Below are positions 37,866-49,166 of a stretch of DNA of 64,000 nt, piece by piece; the first letter of the stretch is position 1, and each line of letters starts with the position of its first letter. Below the pieces are notes generated by a model that searched no databases, was not told the DNA's origin, and saw only the letters and a program-made list of their open reading frames with translations. The DNA comes from Arenicola marina (lineage: Eukaryota; Annelida; Polychaeta; Arenicolidae), in NCBI GenBank assembly GCA_964019135.1, contig OZ025261.1:35888820-35952819 (forward strand), in the 5' to 3' direction. Position numbers and translations under genes: made by a program.

Positions 37866-38275
37866 ATGTTGTTCTACCTTTCACGCCCCCCCTCCCCACG
37901 ATCTTCTGGCTGCCTCCCCCCCCTCTCCCCCAACGCCCAACCTCACCCTCTTTTTTATGTCCCCCCCCCCCCCACGCACAACTTCACCCTCTTTCTTCTG
38001 TTTATCCCCCCACGCCAGCCCGCTCCCTTTTTTTCTGCCCCCCCCCCCGGCGCCGACCCACCCGCTCTCTTCTCTCTGCCTCCACCACCGACCCACCCGC
38101 TCTCTTCTCTCTGCCCCCACCACCCACGCCCACCCACCCGCCCCCTCTTCTTTCTGCCCCCCCCCCCCCCCACGCCCGCCCGCTGCCTTCACTTTGCCCC
38201 TTACCCCCGCCACTTACACACCCGTTCGCTGCCTGCTCTCGGCACCCTCCCTCTGCCCCCACCCCTGCCGCAGTG
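37866..38275. repeat. Pyrimidine-rich tract (C/T), about 400 bp
   Basis: The + strand is almost entirely C and T with repeated C-runs of 7-13 bases and loosely repeated CACCCGCTCTCTTCTCTCTG blocks (38087 and nearby). All frames stay open and translate to proline-rich (+) or glycine/arginine-rich (-) strings; I read these as low-complexity artefacts. Such asymmetry favours triplex or G-quadruplex formation on the purine strand. Confidence 0.85.
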
Positions 38276-38990
38276 TGCCGATATGGAGCCCGCTCCACGC
38301 ATTGAGTTACAGTCCCAGACCGTTAACGACTGCCGTGGCAGACGGACAAGCTCCCCGGGGCGGGGAATCGATGGCCCGAACGACGGCAGACTTTGATAAA
38401 TTCTCGATCCTGTTCACAGAAATGCATTAACTGCAGAAACATATTTTTTACAGCGCGGCACTTGATATTGTGCTGGGAAGGGAGCGTATGGGGGCGTGGC
38501 GACGCGGAGTGTGTGTGTTGGGGGGGGGGGCGTGTGCGGGCGTGGGGACGAGCATTGTGTGTATGTGGTGGAGGGGACACACTAACTATGGCAGCTATCA
38601 CTAAGTGGAAAGGCGGGCAAAGCAAAGCTTCGCCTTAAATTGGTCAAGACTTTATCCATATATGAGCCGACCCGTTCCCCGCCCAATATTACCCTGCAGG
38701 AATGCACGGTTTTTACCGCTGACAATAACTTCCCCCCGGTTTCCCTGTCCTGCATGCAGAGAACCGGCTTACCGTTACCGCAGATGAAAACCGATGGCGT
38801 TTTGCTACCACCACACACAATCGACCACTCCCCTCCTCCAGTCTCATTCTCTCACTAATCCCGCCTTCTGTCACTCACTCATTCACCCCCCTCAGTTCAC
38901 TTACCCCCACCCCCCTCACTTCACCTACCCCACCCCCTCCTCACCTGGCGACAACCAATAGCAGCACGCGGTCTGAATACCCAGCGTTCG
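38276..38990. other. Low-complexity flank of the pyrimidine tract
   Basis: A G/T-rich run lies at about 38505-38580 (a G-run near 38520-38530) and a C/T-rich run at about 38815-38945. No gene is seen. Confidence 0.4.
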
Positions 38991-39050
38991 TGAGAGCGTT
39001 TACCAGAGCGTTCGCCAGAGCGTTCGTCAAAGTGCTTGCCGGCGCCGCGC
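38988..39050. repeat. 14-bp tandem repeat, about four copies
   Basis: Units like AGAGCGTTCGCCAG recur at 14-base spacing with one or two changes each. Confidence 0.65.
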
Positions 39051-40847
39051 GTCAACATCATAAACTGATTACCAGAGAATGCTCATATAACCGATCGTGA
39101 ACGATTTATTGCATCTGATCCGGGTCGCGTATTCGTACAACTTCGACCAGAAGGCATTATTATGGTCGCAGAGCATGGACTTCTTCTAGCACTTAACCAA
39201 GGTACATTTAAAATGTGTTTCTGTGCGAGAAGGTTGTCGGACCGATATGTATTTCATTTACCTAACGAAATTTAAGGTCAATAGCTTAGGTCTTAATTTG
39301 TGATTAGACCAAATGATTTTGTACATGCATGCTGGATGATATGGACAGCCACATACTAAGTACTAAATAATAGCGCATGCCACTCATGCTTCACCGCTGA
39401 AGATAAAGATCACGTTTTCCCTGAGAAATTGTTGAAATGTTTTGAACGAAACTTTTGTGTTTAGAGTCTTTAGAGAATGCATAACATGCTCACAGTCACA
39501 TGATAAGACATTTCTCCGAAAGAGTTTTAAAATCATAATTTAATCGAAAAAATGTTGTTCGTCAAAAGTGTCAGATTTATACAGATCGAATTGACGTTTT
39601 GTCATTCACGAATAAGTAATTTAGGTATTTGCATCATCGTGCGAATCCATCACAAAAACAGAGGGTGTTTTATTGCCAGACGCTCATATGCATCGGTCCT
39701 CCATTTAAAAAAAAGGATAAAACAAAACACGTGTTTGGATTTGGTTGAAGATTATGTCTGGGTTTATTTGCTTTTATGGCATCCAAATGTTACTAAGAAA
39801 AAGATAACGTACTAAAGAGAAAAGTGACATAGGAACTACACAGTACATACGCTTGCCATTTAAAATAATCGATATAATTGTCTGTAAATTACCAATACGT
39901 TAATTGCTGCCTCCAAGAAATTCCACTATGTGACTGCATTTCATTCATCGAGAATCTCCTACAACTGGTCTGGCTGGTTCCATTCTTAAATGTTACAAAT
40001 GTCCATACGGTAGTATATAAGTATTTCTTTTATTACAAGAAGGCATAATATAGGCATTGCCAGATGGTGTGATCGTCCGTTAGGCCTGTGGTTACGTTCA
40101 GCATAAAGATCAGGTTAACCTTCCGCCGCTTCCTACCCGCTCCGCCTACTTACCTTATACTTACGTTATACGCACATAGTAAAATTGAAGCAATTTTAGT
40201 GTTTCAAATATATGGCTCATAGCTGTGAAAGTCAACACCCAACAAGTCCTATTCACGTTTTGTCTCAGAAATTCAACTGTTTATTGGGATATATCCTTTA
40301 ATTGCATATAATGAGTTTGATCAACAGTTACAGCTAAACCTGGTGCGAAAATTACAGCCTTGATCATCCCCGAGTTTGTCTAAGGTTGCTACAACAAGAA
40401 TATCTGGAATAGCGTTTTATTTCGTGACGTTGTCTACTGTTTTTACCGACAGTTATGGCTTGCCTGTCGGTAGCATTTCTATAAACCGGAACCTACATTT
40501 AGGCCACCAAGCGTCGAATGATCACCTCTGACTATTTCTTGACATTTGAAGGCGTCGCATAGGATAATGGCAAAGATCGCTTCAGAATAAAATTAACATA
40601 AGTATTTTATTTTGATTGCAATATTTTAAGTATTTTATTTTGATTGCAATATATTGGGAATCATAATTTGGAAGATCGTTTATATCCTTAAATCTCGCAT
40701 TGTAATGCTACAATGAGGACTATGCTTATATTATTTAATTTGTTTGGAGCCTAAGCCCACGCTATACGAAAATACTACATCGCGCTATTTATTTATTGTT
40801 TATATAAGACCATTTTAACGTTTTAACATAACTATATATCATTGCAG
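39051..40847. other. AT-rich DNA upstream of the channel gene
   Basis: No recognisable coding exon. A perfect 28-base tandem duplication starting AAGTATTTTATTTTGATTGC lies at 40600-40655. At the right end a TATATATCATTGCAG|AAG acceptor-like site (40833-40847) could close an upstream non-coding exon or intron of the channel gene; no partner donor was identified. Confidence 0.4.
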
Positions 40848-41008
40848 AAGCAGAACAACTCGTCACCCCTCAGTTCAAACCAACTTGGGACTCCAGTACG
40901 GATAGCACGGATAGGCGTGGGCGTGGGAACTGCCCAACGCATGCAGACATCATCAGCTATAATATAGCGCCCTCTCGTGGTCAGTGGTGGGTGGAGAGTG
41001 AGTGAGTT
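40848..41008 (+). promoter_or_regulatory. Probable 5' untranslated or promoter-proximal region of the Kv3 gene
   Basis: This GC-richer stretch directly precedes the start codon. It contains an exact EGR/Zif268-type site GCGTGGGCG at 40915-40923. No TATA box was evident at an obvious position. An in-frame TGA at 41003-41005 bars N-terminal extension. If the acceptor-like site at 40847 is used, this is the 5' part of the first coding exon. Role inferred from position only. Confidence 0.4.
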
Positions 41009-41659
41009 ATGGCCGACTCGCGAGGTAACAAAGTCGCGATGCAGCGCCGCCCTAGCGGCCTGCCGGGCCGGGCCATGTCAGTGATCCCCAAGAAGAGCAT
41101 GGCTCCGTCTGCCGGTGGCAAAGCCAGCAACCGAATCCTTATCAACGTGGGCGGGATTCACTACGAGACTTACAAGTCAACCTTGAAAAACATTCCGGAT
41201 TCCCGTCTGGCATGGCTGACGGAGAGCACGTCGCAAAGCAACGCCGATTTCGACCCGCAATCGGGGGAATATTTCTTCGACCGCCACCCTGGAATATTCA
41301 ACATGATCCTGAATTTCTACCGGACGGGTAAGCTGCACGTGCCGACTGACGTCTGCGGGCCGCTGTTTGAGGAGGAGTTGGCGTTCTGGGGTCTGGATGA
41401 GCGGCAGATCGAGCCCTGCTGCTGGACGGCCTACCGGACCCACCGTGAGGCCCAGGAGACCCTCAGGGAGCTGGACGGGGAGGGGGGCAGCCGCTTCTGC
41501 GACAGCGCCGAGGAGGACGAGGGGGCGGAGGAGGCCGACCTCATGGCCAAGCGGTTCGGGCTGGAGGAGGTGCATAGCCCGCGCAAGTCATGCTGGGATA
41601 GGTGGCGCCCCAGACTGTGGACGTTGGTGGATGATCCAAACTCGTCTAAAGGAGCCAAG
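41009..41659 (+). CDS. KCNC: Kv3/Shaw-type voltage-gated K+ channel, exon 1 (T1 domain)
   Basis: Encodes residues 1-217 of a delayed-rectifier potassium channel subunit of the plasma membrane. The ATG is fixed by an in-frame TGA six bases upstream. Residues 1-40 are a basic, flexible N-terminus. Residues 42-140 are the T1 (BTB) tetramerisation domain, with [34 protein letters not shown] and [11 protein letters not shown]. The zinc site HX5CX20CC is intact (H110, C116, C137, C138); it marks non-Shaker (Kv2-4) channels. An acidic linker ([11 protein letters not shown], 168-178) leads to a [10 protein letters not shown] stretch matching the pre-S1 region of KCNC proteins. The exon ends in phase 0 at AAG|GTTAGT, the position I recall for the first coding intron of vertebrate KCNC genes. 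Its G/C-ending codons contrast with the AT-rich surroundings. Shaw/KCNC assignment is strong; which paralogue is not resolved. Confidence 0.95.
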
Positions 41660-41989
41660 GTTAGTCCTAGACTGGTTATTAGGCAAAGGTCACTCCTAGA
41701 AAAAAACTGGTTAATAGGCGAATGGCAATCCTAAAAATAAACTGGTTAATAGGCAAAGGTCAGCTCTAGAAATAAACTGTTAGTAGGCAAAGGTCAGCTC
41801 TAGAAATAAACTGTTAGTAGGCAACGGTCAGTCTTAGACTGGTTAATAGGCAAAGGTCAGTCCTAGACTGGTTAATAGGCAAAGGGCAGTCCTAGACTGG
41901 TTAATAGGCAAAGGTCAGTCCTAGACTGGTTATTAGGCAAAGGTCACCCCTAGAAATAAACTGGTTAATAGAGAAAAGGTCGTGACTAG
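41656..41989 (+). repeat. Minisatellite starting at the exon 1 splice donor (~29-bp and ~36-bp units)
   Basis: About 11 units of type ACTGGTTAATAGGCAAAGG then TCAGTCCTAG; some carry an extra AAATAAAC, making them longer. The first unit begins with the real splice donor itself: AAG|GTTAGTCCTAGACTGG at 41657-41673 is a near-copy of the later AAAGGTCAGTCCTAGACTGG. Thus several downstream units hold donor-like G|GTCAGT sequences (about 41826, 41855 and 41911). In amphioxus, minisatellites overlapping 5' splice boundaries have been reported as 'mirages' (recalled, not checked). Confidence 0.85.
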
Positions 41990-43866
41990 CAAGTAATGAG
42001 TTAATAAGTAAATTTCAGCCAATAACAATTAACGGGTTCAAAGGCAAAGGTTCGGGCGGACATAAGACAAACTAAAGGTCATTTATGGGAATTAAAAGGG
42101 CCATATTAAGCAATTAGGTTTAACCGAGTGAAGCTATGTCAGCCATGAATATGTTTATAATCAAACCGTTGTCAGCCATTAAGGGTGTCTTAAGCAGAAG
42201 TTTATTTCTCCCAGCCATCAATAGATATAGGCTTACTAAGCAAAGCGTTGTTTAAGAAGTGGTGTATGTACAGTTACTAAGCACAGCCCTTAAGGATTAC
42301 AATTCACATATATTGAATTCCTACCTTTAGGTCAAAACATGGAATAGTAGGTTTCTTTGTTTCATATTTGCATCGTCCGCGCGGGTGAGACAAGTGCATC
42401 AGGTGCACAATAAACACCGGCTTTTGACATGTCTGGAAAATAACATTGTTTTCTAACTATAAATGAGGCAGAACGAGCACTCCACGTCGACGAATAATTG
42501 CCTCATACCGTTATTTTAATTTGCTGTTTATTGGAAGAGTCGAAATCGATGTACGCGCTTATCCAGAAGCATTCCAGTTTTGTTTGGTCGTTTCCGGAGA
42601 TGCCCTATCTCAGTGAGGGTGACGTCCGCAAAAAGAGAAAATGGCCTTTCTTTTGTGAATTGCGTGACATAAAGTTGGCATTAATGTGCTCCATAAACAA
42701 GACAAAACTTGGGTAATAACAATAGAACTGCCGCTTAACGTACTGGGTGACATTTATACGCAGATTTTTTCTAGGGAAAATGTCCCTAACATGATATCGT
42801 CTTTGCCAAATTTATTTTCGTTCTGAAAAGATGTAAAGGTCATCTACGTGGATACATCTTGTATAATGACCTTGGCCCCCGCGTGACGTCATCGAGACTT
42901 AGCAGACAAGCCGTTGTGACCCTGGCCACGCGGGGACAGGCTTTTGGCGGAAGTCGGTCACGGCGACCGCCTTTGCAGACATATATATGTATATATATAT
43001 ATATGTATATATACTGTATATGCATGCGCTATATTACCATGAAGAATGCTAAGGCAGCAATACTCCAATCCATGAACGAACAAAGACACCTCTGCTTAAC
43101 CCAAATGAACCCAAACCATTTAACGTGTGCGGCTTGTAGATTAATATGCTCCTCCGCCTTAATCCTACAACACAGAAACGTTGGTGCATAATAGTCCCAG
43201 AACAGACAGTTCTCTCCGTCGACATATTGGCAGACGGCATAAGATTAGCGTAGGATTACGGGCGTGGTTAGATAACAGAGCCGTGACTTACTTACCCAGT
43301 CGTTGGCACTGTTGCCAGTGTGGCACACAATGTGTCACACAATGTGGCACACAATGTGTCACACAATGTCTGCCAAGCTGATTGTGTTAGAGTCGGAATC
43401 ACAATAATATAACAATAGCGCGAGTTAGCGGGGCGTTAGGCAATTTTATTGGCCCGACATCAAGCTGTAGCAGCCCGCCAATTTTCATTATCCGCCCGAG
43501 GCCGCGTAGAGGCCGAGGACTTATCTGTGCTTGTTATTGACTTGCTTGTTTGGTTTCATTTCTGCATGCAATGATCAAATTAAAGCATTTTGGGACTAAC
43601 TGTCCACAAATCGCAAGCCTTTGCACATATAGTTGGCTAGTCGCCTTTTTGATACCATATATCGTTGCCAAGAAAGGTGGCACGTGCAACTTGGCAACTG
43701 GGCAGGCAAGGGGGCCATTTAAAGCTATAACTACACATTTTTGGTGGGTGACGTCATGTTTCATTGTTCTATACAATGTCGCTATGGCAACGATTGTCCA
43801 TCGCATGGACAGCAGGGCGGTTTGGGTCAGAATACAGCATTTTAGCGGCCTTCAGATTTAATGCTA
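41990..43866. other. Intron 1, left part
   Basis: Mostly single-copy intron DNA. Notable are perfect inverted 9-mers CCCCGCGTG (42877-42885) and CACGCGGGG (42927-42935), a TA-rich microsatellite at about 42978-43022, and four 12-base copies of TGTGGCACACAA/TGTGTCACACAA at 43318-43368. Open frames up to about 110 codons have no domain. Confidence 0.5.
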
Positions 43867-46760
43867 TAGGGTCTGTAAGTGACGTCACAGACAGCGCGCG
43901 CTCACCTCTAGAAACAACCATTCTGGGTACAACGCGTCAGCGTGTCCCTATTCCGGAGTTCGCGTAGTCACGCGCACCACCTATCGAGTGGTGGTAGAAC
44001 CCGCCTGAGTTGACTTCCGGTCGGTCTTAACCGCGTAACCGCGGTGTGTAGGGTTGGGGGAGGGTTGGTCTTTAAATGGATGGGGGTATGCCCTGGCGAC
44101 CTAAAAGAGGTGTTAAGGGCTAACTGCACGAGGTTTTATTAACATAAACTGAAAGGGGAAAAACCTACTTTTAGCGTACGTTGCGAGTTCAGCCAAATAT
44201 TAGCTGACAAAAACTGTATTGTAGGTGTATGCCAATTTTGACCGCTGGTTGATTTTATAACTGTTGTATCAGTTGAAGTAGGCCCTACTTTATAATCTTA
44301 AAGCTGCTTATACTGAAATACCTTATCTTGAATTTCTATGCGAATAATGTATTTATATTTGTATTTTGTATTACACAATTTTTAATAAAATAAGACGGAC
44401 AGCTCTAGATCGATCTATATAGCCCTCAACATTTCCGATTTACGAGAAAATATTAACTGATTTGTGGAACAAAATACTTTCTGTGTAAACTATGTAAGTC
44501 GGGGCCCAATAAGTGTATAGTGTGTAGGTATATATCAGACAATATATATGATGGTAATATTTGAGCTTAGAATCACATGCAGAAAAATACAAGAATAAGT
44601 GGGTGACCTTTATTGGGCCTATAATTAATAATTTTATTTGATCATAATTAGGTATTCATTATTTTTATTTTTTTTTGGGGGGGGGGGGGGATATTTTTCT
44701 ATCTTTACTTCTTTACTTCAGTTATATATCTAGGTTCATGGTATAGTTAATTTAAAGTCACTTATAAGTCCTGCAGGACTGGGCGAGGCAATATTTGCAT
44801 TTATGGATTGTGTTTGTATGTTTGTATTCTCGCAAGTGACTATAATAAAAGAGTATTTATCTATTTATGATATATTTCTAATTCAAGTTTGAAGCTTGTC
44901 ATATATCTATAGGAATTTTCCTATAAAATACATGAAATTTACCACACATATGACTTCAGTAGCAGTGGTCCAGATAGTATGCGATAGTATACAGCTACTG
45001 AAACTAAGTTCTATATTGTTGCCTTTTTAATTAACATTTTAATTATCTTTCAGCAAGGGGATATATATATATTGGCAATACAAAGTACTACCATTTTGTA
45101 AAGATACTCGAAGCTTGACATGTTAAGATGGGTTGTTGAGTTTAGGGAACAGAGATTTCTTTCAGTATTTGCTTAATTTAATATGCCTAATTTCCATGGC
45201 CAAATAGACTACATACACTAATATATGTATGGCCTGTATTGTTTTGAGATGCCTGATGGTAATCTATACTGTTGCAGGGAAGATAGTTTTTGACAATGAT
45301 TATATTGGGACACTATTAAAATAATTTTGCCTCGAGATGAATAAAATATATACATTAGGCATTTTATTAAAAATAGTAACGATGGCATTAACTAAAATAT
45401 ATCAACATAGGTTAAATTAATTTAAACTTTAATAACTATTGTGTTGTTAAGTTTAGAGATTGCTAACTGCAGGAAAAGAGATTGCATTCAGTATTTATTT
45501 AATTTTTGACATCCTAGCTATTTTTGTAATAAAATAGCTGGTGATGTCTTCATCTTTATCTTACCAACGATTATAGAGTGTGCAAATAGTACGTAACATG
45601 CTAGTCACCTATGTCTCAGGCTTTTAAAATTTTGTCAAAGTTTTTGTTAAACAATTTATTGTGCTCCCCCTTTCAAGAATTCCTGCACACGCCTCTGCTA
45701 GATAACAAGTAGGGTCCCCTAGATATTAAGTCTGTCCCCCTAGATGATAAGTAGGGCCCCCTAGATAATAAGTTGATCCCCCTAGACAATAAATCAAACC
45801 TCCTAGTAAAAAGTCAATCCCCCTAGCTAATAAGTAGGGCCCAACCCCTAGGTAAAAACTCGGGAAAGTTTTACACTTTCACATATAATTCATTTAGGAA
45901 ATTTCACATAAAATCTTTGATATATTTACTTATAAACTTAAATTGGTTGAAAATATACTTCATTTCCCCATTTAAGTGAGATAAAAATTAATTTCTTGCT
46001 TTTAATTTGATTAATTAAGCTTATATAGACTTAATAAATTATTTATTCCTTAAATTGTCTGCATGTGATTTTAATCCTAATTGCTAATGCTAAATAAATT
46101 TCCCATAGATGCTTTTGTTCAGCCCTTAGTCTTAGAAACTACATACATATATACCCTAACACTGAGCAGTTACCTACCCCCTCATTTAGCCCATGACTCC
46201 ATGAGTAGCCCCAATTTATCGACCCCAGGGCCCAGGCTCCCGTGCACGCACCCCTGATGCCCCCCCCCCCTTTCTTTCCTAAAACGGCGGCCACATCAGA
46301 CCACGTTTTCTTTACTGCGGCCACAACGGGTGACATTTGCCCTTAACTCCCCTCCTCCCCTCCCGAACCACCACACACACACGACCCCCTTGCTACAGGC
46401 ACGAAAACACTACACTGAACGAACCGGAAGTCAACTGTGGTTTAAGTTCCGCCGCTAATCGCCAGGTGGCGTCAACTATCAGAACTGGCGAATACTTTAC
46501 TATGGGCCTCGAACTAGACTCACTGATGTTTGAGATATGAATGCAATGTTAGATTTGAAAACCATATGGAATAAATGTTTGGGGGTGTACCTTCATACTC
46601 GTACTAGTTTTAAATCGCAAGACGCTGGTTTTCTGTGCGTTTCACGCCATTACAAAGAGCTCCCCATGCTTTGTATATGGGGCGGTGAAGCGTCATGTAC
46701 CCAAAACCGGATTCGCTGGAGGTGAACGCACGCTGTCTGTGATGTCACTTACAGACCCTA
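43867..46760. mobile_element. Non-autonomous DNA transposon with long terminal inverted repeats, in the Kv3 intron
   Basis: The left end TAGGGTCTGTAAGTGACGTC (43867 on) and the complement of the right end (46720-46760) match over 41 bases with three differences, all transitions. Weaker similarity continues to about 67 bases (GGGTACA shared at the far end), and a further inverted block GTTGACTTCCGG occurs inside both ends (about 44008 and 46426). The interior, largely AT-rich, holds no long open frame, so no transposase is encoded. Ends of TAGGG type and an imperfect 8-base flank (TAATGCTA against TTGTACTA, five of eight) would fit hAT; a TA duplication around GGG...CCC is equally possible. 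The left end contains a perfect CRE-like TGACGTCA (43880-43887). Confidence 0.75.
45700..45855. repeat. ~22-24-bp tandem repeat inside the inverted-repeat element
   Basis: About seven diverged units of type CCCCCTAGATAATAAGTAGG lie within the AT-rich interior of the 43867-46760 element. Confidence 0.7.
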
Positions 46761-46954
46761 TTGTACTAGTTAACATGACCACCAACTCGTAATAATATCT
46801 GTTGAATATAGTAAACCGTATTGGTTGGTGTCACCGACGAGTTATGTCAGCTCATCTAATCAAAGTTTCCAAGTTGAAGGTACGACGTACAATTATACAC
46901 CACACATGATCCTAATGGCGGTACCACATATCGATATGCAGTGTCAACAAACAA

Positions 46955-47645
46955 AAGCTGTAGTAACGGAAGCCATTGTCAACGAACCATACCTAAAGTA
47001 TCGACAGCCATTGTCTACAAACAATACCTAAAGTATCGACAGCCATTGTCAACAAACAATACCTAAAGTATCGACAGCCATTGTCAACAAACAATACCTA
47101 AAGTATCGACAGCCATTGTCAACAAACAATACTTAAAGTATTGACAGCCATTGTCAACAAACAATACCTAAAATATCGACAGCCATTGTCAACAAATAAT
47201 GCCTAAAGTATCGACAGCCAGTGTCAACAAACAATACCTAACATATCGTCAGCCATTGTCAACAAATAATACCTAAAGTATCGACAGCCATTGTCAACAA
47301 ACATTACCTAAAGTATCGACAGCCAGTGTTACAAACAATACCCAAAATATCGTCAGCCATTGTCAACAAATAATACCTAAAGTATTGACAGCCATTGTCA
47401 ACAAACAATATCTAAAGTATCGACAGTCATTGTCAACAAACAATACTTAAAGTATTGACAGCCATTGTCAACAAACAATACCTAAAATATTGACAGCCAT
47501 TGTCAACAAATAATATCTAAAGTATCGACAGACAGTGTCAACAAACAATACCTATAGTATCGACAGCCATTGTCAACAAACAATACTTAAAGTATTGACA
47601 GTCATTGTCACAAATCATATCTAAAGTATCGATATGTATTGCCAT
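46955..47645. repeat. 35-bp minisatellite upstream of exon 2, about 19 copies
   Basis: Units contain ACAATACCTAAAGTATCGAC and AGCCATTGTCAACAA, at 35-base spacing with scattered substitutions and occasional one-base losses. The array decays toward 47640, with isolated AAAGTATCGA motifs continuing to about 47820. It ends about 350 bases before the splice acceptor of exon 2. Confidence 0.9.
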
Positions 47646-47999
47646 TAAGACAATAAAGTAGTAATAGGCTTTGTGCGCAAACACTAAAGTATCAATCGGT
47701 TTGTCATTAAGATAATAATCTGAAATGCATTAAATATGCACCGTTAACAAACAATGAAGTATCGACATTGATTGCCATTCAGAAAATACGATGACGGTCG
47801 GCTTGCCATAAAGTATCGATATACAACAATAGTTTAAAGTGATCGAACTGGTGTGGACAAGTGTACGATGGGAGGCTTTAAGTGGGTGCTGAGTAGAATA
47901 TACCCGCCATATCTGAGTATAATTTATACGTCGGAATGCGCCACTCGTTAAATTATATTATGTGATTATATAAAAACAATTCCGTTCCATCGCTTGCAG
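47646..47999 (+). other. 3' end of intron 1 with splice acceptor
   Basis: The single-copy intron end closes in TTCCATCGCTTGCAG, giving a canonical AG at 47998-47999. Upstream it holds decayed remnants of the 35-bp array. Confidence 0.7.
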
Positions 48000-49122
48000 G
48001 CGGTCGCCATCATGTCCGTGATGTTCGTCCTCCTGTCCATCACGACCTTTTGCCTGGAGACCCACATCGAGTTCCGGGAGCCGCGCAACGCCTCGGAGCC
48101 GCTGGACTGGAACTGGTCGACTTGGGAGAAGAACACGAAGTCCCAGCCCACGCTGGCCCTGGTCGTCATGGACAGCGTGTCCACCGTCTACTTCACTCTG
48201 GAGTTCGTCATCAGACTCATCCTGTGCCCCAGCAAGAAGGGCTTCTTTCGCGGCGTCCTCAACTGGGTCGACATCCTGTCCATCGTGCCATTCTACGTCG
48301 AGAAAATTGTGATGCTCGTCGAGCCGTCTGTGATCTACTCCATCTACATGCAGGCGTTTAGGGCCATGCGCATGATCAGGATATTCCGCATCTTTAAGCT
48401 GACGAGGCATTTCAGCGGGTTGAAGATCCTGTGGCATTCCATCAAGGCCAGCGCCAAGGAGCTGCTCTTGCTGATTCTCTTCCTCTTCATATCCGTCCTC
48501 ATCTTCGCCTGTTTGATATACTACGCCGAGTCGGTGGAGCAGAATCCGAGGAACAACTTCAAGAATATTCCGCTGGGCTTCTGGTGGGCCGTGGTCACCA
48601 TGACGACGCTAGGGTACGGTGATATGCACCCGCGCACGGGCCTTGGTTACCTGGTTGGCGGCCTGTGCGCCGTGGCCGGGGTGTTGGTCCTGGCCTTACC
48701 CGTCCCTGTCATCGTGAATAACTTCGCCCTCTACTATTCACATGCTCAGGCCAAGCTCAAACTGCCCAAGAAACAAAAACGGATACTGATTGGTGCTCAC
48801 GACGATCTCAAAGCCGACACGACCGCGCCGGAGGAGACCGACTCCGACCTTGGGGAGGAGTCAGTGGCGTCAAGGTCACCGACACCGTCGGAGGAAACTA
48901 GGACATATGGGGATATGACAACCCGAGGGTGTGGGGTCCATGGTCGTATCCCGGAGGAGGAGGCTGGGGAGGGCGATAGAGGCTGTGATACTGGGCGAGC
49001 AGGCGACCAGCGGGCACACTCCCCGAACCCGAGCCTCGCTTCCATCTCCAGCGACCGGAAGACGAGCGATGACAGCGCGCTCGGGAGCTTGGATAGCGGC
49101 AACAAGGCACCGCTCGCCGAAG
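48000..49122 (+). CDS. KCNC: Kv3/Shaw-type voltage-gated K+ channel, exon 2 (S1-S6, C-terminal tail)
   Basis: Continues exon 1 in phase 0 from residue 218. S1 ends in LLSITTFCLETH. S2 carries the YFTLEFVIR charge-transfer region. S3 contains VDILSIVPFYVE. S4 has six basic residues every third position (R338, R341, R344, R347, K350, R353) followed by FKLTRHFSGLKIL. S5, then a short turret, then GFWWAVVTMTTLGYGDMHP with the K+ selectivity filter at about 420-426. S6 has the PVPVIVNNF gating hinge (about 451). A KLPKKQKR basic stretch and a Ser/Asp/Glu-rich tail follow. Compared with vertebrate Kv3 from memory, the turret is about seven residues shorter and the residue after GYGDM is His, not Tyr. 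I end the exon at CCGAAG|GTGGGT (phase 1), so more exons are expected downstream. Read-through would instead stop at 49149-49151 after nine more residues, giving 600 in all. Confidence 0.93.
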
Positions 49123-49166
49123 GTGGGTTTTTCCCCGGTTTTCTTGTGTAACTACAACGTAGACAT

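Noticed and set aside
37787-38430. Proline-rich proteins on + and glycine-rich proteins on -
   Set aside because: All frames are open because the tract is nearly pure C/T; no start context, domain or splice signal supports them.
41177-41699. Long open frames overlapping Kv3 exon 1 in other frames and on the other strand
   Set aside because: They are shadows of a GC-rich coding exon; the + frame with the T1 domain is clearly the real one.
47958-48437. 159-codon minus-strand frame over exon 2
   Set aside because: It is antisense to S1-S4 of the channel and has no domain of its own.
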